From JARRJY01 sp037388705 (GTDB lineage Bacteria > Pseudomonadota > Gammaproteobacteria > UBA6429 > Thiohalophilaceae), in the NCBI GenBank assembly GCA_037388705.1, contig JARRJY010000039.1, positions 1-32,055 on the forward strand: 32,055 nucleotides of DNA. Reading direction: 5' to 3'. A program made the translations under genes and the position numbers. The notes below the pieces were generated by a model, which saw only the letters and a program-made list of their open reading frames with translations, did not search any database and was not told where the DNA came from. Positions 26,023 through 32,055 of the stretch are shown piece after piece; position 1 is the stretch's first letter; every line of letters begins with the position of its first letter.

Positions 26023-26948
26023 CAGATTTCCCCTTGAATACGCTGCAGTACAATTAAATTATTATTATTCACTCTCTTGACCATACTCTGTAAGCTGGAT
26101 TGTGATTGTCCCAGCTCGATCTTGGCCGATAATAAAAAGTGTTGGCTATTTACCGATAAACCTGATTTCCCAGGCTTTTTCCCTGCAAATACCTTATGCT
26201 TTAGAAATTCATCAACCGAAGCATAACCTCGCCCACCTCGTTCTTCAACCAGTTGCTCAGCAGATTGCAAGGAAATATCCTCGGCAATTGAAGCCAGCAC
26301 AGGCGCCGGTGCAGTATTGATGTTTATCGGTGTATTACTAGGTAATGCACAGACAAAAGGCTTTAATTTTTCAAAACTGTCATAATCCATATTTGGCATA
26401 TACAAGAGTTCACTGTTACTGGCCATTTCACCATTGGCAACCCGGTGAGGGAATTCCATACCGAGATAAACAATGTCCTCGGCACCTTGCGGTCTTGGCT
26501 CCTGGTCACCATCCAGCCAGTCAACTGTTGCATCCGCGATTGAAACGGGGATTTCAAGTAAGGCCAACAATCGTTTAAAGCGTTTGTAATTTACTTCGTC
26601 CAGTTGCCCATCCAGTAACAAGCTGTTTAGATTAAACCGGCTCTGCAGATCTTCAATCTTTCCGCTAATCTGTCCTCCTTCAACGGGCATTGGCGGCAAT
26701 ATTGTTGCCCAGTCTTCATCCAGCGTGTCGGTACTGCTGTCTTTAGCATCCCTGGCAAGAATATGCCTGGCCCAGTCTTCCGCTCCCAGTAGATATAAAT
26801 AAACCTGGTCATTGCGTAATATATTCTCTGTACGACGAATATCGACCTGCTGGCGTGATGTCATGGCAACAGCCGCTATAGTTGCCAGTACTACCACTAA
26901 CAAAACGCTTAATAATGCAATTCCTGTTTGTCTTCTGTTATTAACCAC
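26022..26948 (-). CDS. gspK: Type II secretion minor pseudopilin GspK
   Basis: A 308-residue minor pseudopilin that caps the pseudopilus tip with GspI and GspJ. The leader is short, with prepilin cleavage after Gly9 (RQTG, then IALLS), and position 5 of the mature protein is Ser rather than Glu, as is typical for GspK. The start is GTG at 26948, overlapping the gspJ stop as TAGTG, with AGGG just before. Confidence 0.95.
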   Translation of the reverse strand: MVNNRRQTGIALLSVLLVVVLATIAAVAMTSRQQVDIRRTENILRNDQVYLYLLGAEDWARHILARDAKDSSTDTLDEDWATILPPMPVEGGQISGKIEDLQSRFNLNSLLLDGQLDEVNYKRFKRLLALLEIPVSIADATVDWLDGDQEPRPQGAEDIVYLGMEFPHRVANGEMASNSELLYMPNMDYDSFEKLKPFVCALPSNTPININTAPAPVLASIAEDISLQSAEQLVEERGGRGYASVDEFLKHKVFAGKKPGKSGLSVNSQHFLLSAKIELGQSQSSLQSMVKRVNNNNLIVLQRIQGEI

Positions 26949-27544
26949 TATTGCCCTGCCATTACAAACAAACGTGTTAAACGCCCCCAGTCTTCCAGTT
27001 CAAGACTGACTTCAATGGCAAGAGGCAATTCAGGAATCGCTTTCTGTTCCGAGTTTACGGGGGGCCAACTGGCATGCCATTCCCTGTCTGCGTCAAGAAA
27101 ACGAAAACTCAATGAATTTACATCTTCGAGTAATCTGACTTTTACTGGTTCAGCATCCTGAGCCCTGTCCAGGTAGGGCCAGCTAAGACGTTGTAAGTTA
27201 TTTTCTTCGAGGCTGTATGCAACTCGCTGTAAGGTGCTGCGAGGCAAGCGAGCGGGATTGCGATAACCACCACGGGTTAGTTCGAGTCGATATCGGCCAT
27301 GTTCTGCTGCCAGGAATGCCCGCTGGTAATCACCATACTCATCCCTGATGGTACGCAATACGGTTTGTTCACTGTCCCGCTTTAACCATAAAAACGCTTT
27401 TTGAATTTGTTGTAACCTTTTGGCTGAATAATCAGTTTGTTCCCTGGTTTCAAGTATGGTGCTTAAACCACCGTAAGCCATTACCGCCAGCAAAGATGAG
27501 ATTGCCAGGGCTACCAGTAACTCGATCAAGGTAAAGCCCTTCAT
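26948..27544 (-). CDS. gspJ: Type II secretion minor pseudopilin GspJ
   Basis: A 198-residue minor pseudopilin. The leader is only MKG, with the prepilin peptidase site before FTLIELLVALAI (Glu5 present). It forms the tip complex with GspI and GspK. The start overlaps the gspI end by 4 bp (ATGA). Confidence 0.95.
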   Translation of the reverse strand: MKGFTLIELLVALAISSLLAVMAYGGLSTILETREQTDYSAKRLQQIQKAFLWLKRDSEQTVLRTIRDEYGDYQRAFLAAEHGRYRLELTRGGYRNPARLPRSTLQRVAYSLEENNLQRLSWPYLDRAQDAEPVKVRLLEDVNSLSFRFLDADREWHASWPPVNSEQKAIPELPLAIEVSLELEDWGRLTRLFVMAGQ

Positions 27545-27909
27545 TTTATCGGCCTGCCTATAAATGCGGTAACGGATGCTTTTCCACCAAGTTCTCGTTC
27601 ATGTTGAACGTCAATATCCAGTCGACGTACATTTTTATCCGGTGTGTTACTCACCTTCACCTGCCATCGCCATTCCTGTTTTGCCATGACAATACTGCCA
27701 TTTCTGTTTCCAACCGAAGGCCAGTTTTCAGTCAGGCGAAATTCATTGGCTTTATTGACAGCAATCCAGTGCGCAAAGGTTTTTTCCTTCAGATAAGCTG
27801 AATTGCTGATATTGCTGGCAGAAACTTTAATAATCGCCCCCATCGCAATCGCCAGCACAGCCAAAGCCACCAGCACTTCCAGTAAGGTAAAACCTGTAGC
27901 GCGCCTCAT
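27541..27909 (-). CDS. gspI: Type II secretion minor pseudopilin GspI
   Basis: A 122-residue minor pseudopilin with prepilin site RATG/FTLLEVLVAL (Glu5 present) and the conserved Asn/Trp-rich middle (VNKANEFR, EWRWQV). It overlaps gspH and gspJ by 4 bp each, so translation is coupled. Confidence 0.95.
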   Translation of the reverse strand: MRRATGFTLLEVLVALAVLAIAMGAIIKVSASNISNSAYLKEKTFAHWIAVNKANEFRLTENWPSVGNRNGSIVMAKQEWRWQVKVSNTPDKNVRRLDIDVQHERELGGKASVTAFIGRPIK

Positions 27910-28424
27910 TGTGAATCCTTCTCAGCTACAACCATTTCTACAGCACCCTGCATGGAGCCATTGATTTGGTAAGTTTTGTTGGTGGCAGGAAATTGTATCT
28001 GGAAAGGAGTGAGTTCGCCGCTGGAGAGAATAAAAATCTTAATTACTGTCTGATCCTCCTGGTTATCTGGCTTTAAGATAAACTGGCTTTCTTCAATATT
28101 TATTTCCGGCTTGATAAATTCAGCAAACACGCGCTCACGGAATACAGGATCATCAATAACCTGCTCGCCATCATCGGTCAATATCGAAAAACGATAACCT
28201 TTATGATCTATTTCAAGTGACATTTCCCTGTCATTTAAAATAGACTCTTCCTGTGCAAGTTTTATGAGGTGATAAAACCGATTAGCTTCTTCCTTTATTC
28301 TTCGGTCTTCTCCGCCATCCAGAGAAAGAGTGGCAAAACTGAGGATTATACCTATCAACACCAACGCCACCAGGAGTTCCAGTAGCGTAAAGCCATTTAC
28401 TTTTCTTGATTGATAATCCTTCAC
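27906..28424 (-). CDS. gspH: Type II secretion minor pseudopilin GspH
   Basis: A 172-residue minor pseudopilin with prepilin site KVNG/FTLLELLVAL. It joins the major pilin shaft to the GspIJK tip. It begins 15 bp after gspG and overlaps gspI by 4 bp. Confidence 0.93.
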   Translation of the reverse strand: MKDYQSRKVNGFTLLELLVALVLIGIILSFATLSLDGGEDRRIKEEANRFYHLIKLAQEESILNDREMSLEIDHKGYRFSILTDDGEQVIDDPVFRERVFAEFIKPEINIEESQFILKPDNQEDQTVIKIFILSSGELTPFQIQFPATNKTYQINGSMQGAVEMVVAEKDSQ

Positions 28425-28439
28425 CTTGAGTTTAAGAAA

Positions 28440-28862
28440 TTATTCGATGTTCCAGTTACCGATATCATCTTCACTGGGTTGCATATCGGGACCCAGGGTG
28501 AATATATCAATATCACCATGAGTCCCCGGGTTCAGGTACTTGTATTCATTACCCCAGGGATCTTTGGGTACACTTTTTACATAGCCACCTTTTTTATAAT
28601 TTTTGGGCTCGGGTGAACCACTGGGTTTGGTAACCAGGGCTTCAAGCCCCTGATCGGTAGTTGGATACGAAAAATTATCCAGTTTATATAGTCCCAGTGC
28701 ACTTTCTACAGCCCTGATATCCTGCTTGGCTTTTGCAATGCGTGCCTCATCCGGGCGATCCATAATCTTTGGTACGACCACAGAGGCAAGGATTGCCAGG
28801 ATAACTACTACTACCATTATCTCGATTAAGGTAAAACCTGTTTGTCTTAAGTCTATTCTCAT
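28440..28862 (-). CDS. gspG: Type II secretion major pseudopilin GspG
   Basis: A 140-residue major pseudopilin that forms the secretion pseudopilus. Prepilin site RQTG/FTLIEIMVVVVIL, the YPTTDQGLEAL block and the C-terminal calcium loop (DPWGNEYKYLNPG then DIFTLGPD) are diagnostic. It starts 27 bp after the unknown barrel-like gene and heads the GHIJKLMN run. Confidence 0.97.
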   Translation of the reverse strand: MRIDLRQTGFTLIEIMVVVVILAILASVVVPKIMDRPDEARIAKAKQDIRAVESALGLYKLDNFSYPTTDQGLEALVTKPSGSPEPKNYKKGGYVKSVPKDPWGNEYKYLNPGTHGDIDIFTLGPDMQPSEDDIGNWNIE

Positions 28863-28889
28863 TTTCTTAACAACTTCTATAATTAATAT

Positions 28890-29741
28890 TTAAAAAGGTA
28901 CAACAACCTGAAAATTCACCCCAATGTTACGTGTCTCACTTCGAGGTTCCAGTACACCACATACGCCTCCGCACTCCGGAAGCACAACCAATACCCCGTT
29001 TTCCGTTAGATTGACAACATTACTTTTTCCAATATCCCACTTTTCAAAATAAGGCTCAATGATCCAAGTATGTAAATTCTTGTATTTTATCCGCCATGGC
29101 AAACTAATTCGAAAATTTGTTTTCTTCCCCAGGTTGACGCTCTTGTCATCAAGTGGTGCAAATCCGGTAGCACTGAACCCTTTAAAATCAATATCCATAT
29201 TTGCCTCCAGCATGTGTGTAATACGAAAATCGAGAGACAACTCAGAATTATAATCTTTAAAAAACCGCGATTTAACACCCAGCATCCCGTAAGACCATGT
29301 GTAATGTTCCAGTATACCAGAGACGTTTCCTGTGGACTGAATATCCCTGCGCCAAAAACGATAACCAATGCCACCATACATCTGATGCTGTTTTGAAGAT
29401 TTTGCATTCAAACGATATTGAACATCAATAATATCTGTTTCGGTATCTGTTTGAACCGGTATCCCGCCTTGAGTGTGCCCATCGTAATCAATCGTCGAAG
29501 TGTGATAACTGGCAAATAAATAACTATCAGCATTTTGTCCTGTAAATTTAAATTCGCCTGTCACGCCTGGCAAAAAACCATCTTCTCTATCCAACAGGAA
29601 GTTCGTATCATCAAACTCCTTATAGTTCATATCGAGCATAGAAAATCCCAACCTGAACTCATTATCAAAATAATAATCTTCAGCCATAGTCTTTGCAGGT
29701 ATAGCAACAATCATAAAGAAGAATAATGATTTTATTTTCAT
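28890..29741 (-). CDS. Outer-membrane beta-barrel-like protein of unknown function
   Basis: A 283-residue exported protein: signal peptide to about residue 20 (AKTMA), then many short alternating amphipathic strands with aromatic girdle residues (YRFWRRD, YHTSTIDYD, WRIKYK), ending in Phe (VVVPF), the classic barrel C-terminus. A CGGVC loop (Cys257, Cys261) lies just before the last strand. It resembles porin-family proteins but no family is recognised. It sits inside the gsp operon between gspF/lipoprotein and gspG, so it may be a secretion accessory or simply co-regulated. Confidence 0.7.
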   Translation of the reverse strand: MKIKSLFFFMIVAIPAKTMAEDYYFDNEFRLGFSMLDMNYKEFDDTNFLLDREDGFLPGVTGEFKFTGQNADSYLFASYHTSTIDYDGHTQGGIPVQTDTETDIIDVQYRLNAKSSKQHQMYGGIGYRFWRRDIQSTGNVSGILEHYTWSYGMLGVKSRFFKDYNSELSLDFRITHMLEANMDIDFKGFSATGFAPLDDKSVNLGKKTNFRISLPWRIKYKNLHTWIIEPYFEKWDIGKSNVVNLTENGVLVVLPECGGVCGVLEPRSETRNIGVNFQVVVPF

Positions 29742-29771
29742 AAAAGCAATTTAGCATGTCCTGTTAACAAG

Positions 29772-29799
29772 AATAAAGCGGACTTGCGCCCGCTTTATT
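29772..29799. terminator. Strong hairpin between the lipoprotein and barrel-protein genes
   Basis: AATAAAGCGG (29772-29781) pairs perfectly with CCGCTTTATT (29790-29799) over 10 bp with an 8-nt loop. The T-run is poor on the minus strand, so it may only partly terminate or may set mRNA stability between the gsp sub-blocks. Confidence 0.5.
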
Positions 29800-29825
29800 T
29801 GTGACATTAATTTTATACCAGTCAC

Positions 29826-30845
29826 TTATAAAGGAGAAAGCAGGCTGACATCCACCGTATAGTTATGACAATCATTAACAGTGAAAGTAGCCGAACCATT
29901 ACTTGCCGTCAGCACAACTTCACCAGAGTTTGGTGTGCCATCTGCACAGCTGTACGTAAATGGCGTTGTTACATTATATTCCACGTAACCATAATCCGGG
30001 TGATAGAATTTCAACGCCCCGGATGAGATCTCAACATCGCTGAAATAATCATAGGAACCGGATACCTCAAGCTTGTATACAGCACCATTATACTGAACAT
30101 TGACACTTACGCTCATTGCATAACTTTCTGGAAAACCTGTGTTATCATAAGTAAAAGTCATGACAATAGTCTCAGTTAATATCAGGTACGTAGTATCACC
30201 TGGTATAATACTGATATCTTCATACTCGACAGCAAGTCGTGGCATATACATTTCCAGGCGATCGGCATTACCCGTATTCTGGAAATCACCCGTTGCAGTT
30301 ACATATATCGAACCATTCATGGTGACACGATACGTAGCACCATCAGTTACGCATAGGTTATTAAAGTCCATCTTTACTATTACTTTCCCTGCACTTTGCT
30401 CCAGGGTTTGCGAGGATAAGGAACCATCAGAACCACCGTATAAACTACAATCTCCTGATTCAACAATACCCGCGCCCGTCACAAGCTGGTTTGAAGCAAG
30501 GTCTTTTTCAATTTTATTTTTGACAAATTTTGATAATACTTTTCTGGCTTTTTCATTTGACTCTGTATCAGAATTTTCAATGGTAGTGATTGTGCCACCC
30601 AAAACGAATTCAGATGCTTGGGACTCATTTGATACCATTGAATAATCCAGGCTGACTGTTGTTGTGTCAGTTGTATCAACAGGATTAAGCGTGGCTGGTG
30701 TTCCAATACCGGTGTAAGGCACCGCTGCTGCCGGAAATTGAACGCCACCACCATCGCCTCCGCCCCCACAGGCAGATAGTAAAGTCACTAAACCCGCTAC
30801 AAATAAATAAACAATACTTTTATATGAAAAAAACCGACAAGCCAT
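29826..30845 (-). CDS. Hypothetical lipoprotein within the gsp operon
   Basis: A 339-residue lipoprotein: signal peptide with lipobox LSAC (Cys26) followed by a Gly-rich stretch (CGGGGDGGG), a Thr/Asp-rich linker, then a beta-rich domain. Four further Cys (in GDCSL, NNLCV, YSCAD and NDCHN) could form two disulfides. No family is recognised. AGGAA lies about 8 nt before the ATG. It lies 70 bp after gspF. Association with type II secretion is inferred from position only. Confidence 0.75.
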   Translation of the reverse strand: MACRFFSYKSIVYLFVAGLVTLLSACGGGGDGGGVQFPAAAVPYTGIGTPATLNPVDTTDTTTVSLDYSMVSNESQASEFVLGGTITTIENSDTESNEKARKVLSKFVKNKIEKDLASNQLVTGAGIVESGDCSLYGGSDGSLSSQTLEQSAGKVIVKMDFNNLCVTDGATYRVTMNGSIYVTATGDFQNTGNADRLEMYMPRLAVEYEDISIIPGDTTYLILTETIVMTFTYDNTGFPESYAMSVSVNVQYNGAVYKLEVSGSYDYFSDVEISSGALKFYHPDYGYVEYNVTTPFTYSCADGTPNSGEVVLTASNGSATFTVNDCHNYTVDVSLLSPL

Positions 30846-30915
30846 CTTTAAGTTCCTTTTATCGTTAGAATATTGTTTATTTTAGCGTCAGCCAGTGTTT
30901 ATCTAATACCTTTTT

Positions 30916-32055
30916 CTACCGAACCAACTGATTAAGATCAAAAATCGGTAACAAAATAGCCATTACAATAATCAGCACTACACCACCCATGGTTAAAATT
31001 AATAGTGGTTCCATCATGCCCATTAACATGGCAATAGTTGTTTCCTGCTCACGCTCCTGGTTGGTTGCTGCACGTTCCAGCATCTCTTCCAGGTCACCAC
31101 TGGACTCACCACTGGCTACCAGGTTAACAAACATCGGCGGGAAGTAACCGGTTTGTTCCAGTGATCTTGCCAGGGCGGCGCCCTCTCTTACCCGCTCGAT
31201 GGTATGCTCTACTGCATAGCGCATGGGCAAGTTACCAATAACCTGTGCAGCGATACGCAGGGCCTCCAGTAATGGCACTCCGCTTGCGGCAAGTATGCTT
31301 AATGTTCTTGCAAAACGTGCCGTTTGAGTACCACGTATTAACTTTCCTGCCACAGGCAATCTTAGTAAGAATGAATGCCATTGTTGTTTTATCTCTGGCC
31401 GTTTTAACAGGTAGATAAAACCTGAACCAATACCAATGAGCAAAATCAGTACGACTATGCCATAGCTTCTTATAAAGTCACTGGATGCAATTAAAGCTCT
31501 AGTAAGCCCGGGCAGTTCCTGGCCGGTATTTTCAAAGACCTTTACTATCTCCGGCACAACATAAGCCAGCAACCCGGTAACTACCGCAATCGATAACACG
31601 GTGAGAATAATTGGGTAAAACAGGGCTAGCTGTACACGCTGCTGAAGTTGTTGACGATTCTCGGTGTAATCTGCAAGGCGTTCCAGCACGGCATCAAGAT
31701 GACCTGACTGTTCACCTGCCGCTACGGTTGCACGATAGAGTTCCGGAAACACGTGAGGAAAATTAGCCAGACCGTCTGCCAGTGAGTGACCTTCCACGAC
31801 ACGCCCACGAACACCAAGCATGAGTTTCTGTATGCGTGATTTTTCTGACTGGCGGGCAACCGTTGACGTTGCTTCATCGAGTGGTAATCCTGAGCGGCTT
31901 AAGGTGGCTAACTGGCGGGTAATCAATGCCAGGTCAGTCGCACTGATGCCCCTGCGAATGGAAATACCCTGACCGCGACGGCTTTCTTTTTGATGGACTT
32001 CATCAACCTGTAATGGGATCAGGTTTTGCTCACGGAGTAACTGGCGTACCTGGCG
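30916..32055 (-). CDS. gspF: Type II secretion inner-membrane protein GspF, N-terminus beyond window
   Basis: 379 residues are visible and the frame is open to the right edge, so only about the first 25 residues are missing. GspF is the polytopic platform protein contacting GspE and GspL. The two repeated T2SSF domains are visible: LITRQLATLSRSGLPLDEA near the left and FARTLSILAASGVPLLEALRIA in the second half, plus three long hydrophobic helices. The methionine at 31926 is internal to the first domain, so it is not the start. Confidence 0.96.
   Translation of the reverse strand, partial: RQVRQLLREQNLIPLQVDEVHQKESRRGQGISIRRGISATDLALITRQLATLSRSGLPLDEATSTVARQSEKSRIQKLMLGVRGRVVEGHSLADGLANFPHVFPELYRATVAAGEQSGHLDAVLERLADYTENRQQLQQRVQLALFYPIILTVLSIAVVTGLLAYVVPEIVKVFENTGQELPGLTRALIASSDFIRSYGIVVLILLIGIGSGFIYLLKRPEIKQQWHSFLLRLPVAGKLIRGTQTARFARTLSILAASGVPLLEALRIAAQVIGNLPMRYAVEHTIERVREGAALARSLEQTGYFPPMFVNLVASGESSGDLEEMLERAATNQEREQETTIAMLMGMMEPLLILTMGGVVLIIVMAILLPIFDLNQLVR

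Noticed and set aside
1..32055. CRISPR, tRNA, rRNA, prophage or transposase
   Set aside because: No regularly spaced repeats, no recognisable cloverleaf or rRNA sequence, and no transposase or integrase motifs were seen on reading.

Overview
The window looks like a draft chromosome segment (one run of 57 Ns) from a sulfur-oxidising gammaproteobacterium. The gammaproteobacterial signature comes from the conserved neighbourhoods bamD-rluD-pgeF-(...)-clpB and PP0621-like/pilS/pilR, a GlnB-type PII protein and a long glutamine-dependent NadE. The sulfur-oxidation signature comes from soxB. I cannot name a genus. Base composition is moderate by eye, except for one clearly AT-rich stretch at about 2.9-3.5 kb.

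Left part (1-8 kb): a truncated exported DUF2914 protein with a CRP-type palindrome upstream; a D-2-hydroxyacid dehydrogenase divergent from hemH; an AT-rich orphan membrane ORF between two imperfect repeat copies; soxB with its own terminator; the msrP-msrQ periplasmic methionine sulfoxide reductase operon; and a membrane protein gene cut by the assembly gap.

Middle (8-20 kb): housekeeping genes, mostly on the minus strand. clpB has a sigma32-like promoter. Upstream of it come a PlsC-like acyltransferase, a peptide deformylase, a GcvR-like double-ACT protein and a ZIP transporter, then pgeF and rluD (overlapping) and divergent bamD. glnB, nadE, sucD and sucC follow.

Right part (20-32 kb): a small membrane-anchored Cys-rich protein, pilS, and a pilR that appears broken by an internal deletion with frameshift. 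These run head-on into a long minus-strand type II secretion operon: gspF (cut by the window edge), a lipoprotein and an outer-membrane-barrel-like protein of unknown function, then gspG-H-I-J-K-L-M-N with overlapping stops and starts. gspL appears to start at a non-AUG codon overlapping the gspK stop.

The points most worth a second look are the disrupted pilR, the two unknown envelope genes inside the gsp operon, the unusual gspL start, the Tat-plus-lipobox leader on SoxB, and the repeat-flanked AT-rich ORF. I found no CRISPR array, rRNA, tRNA, transposase or phage gene, and no clear evidence of a wholly new multi-gene system.
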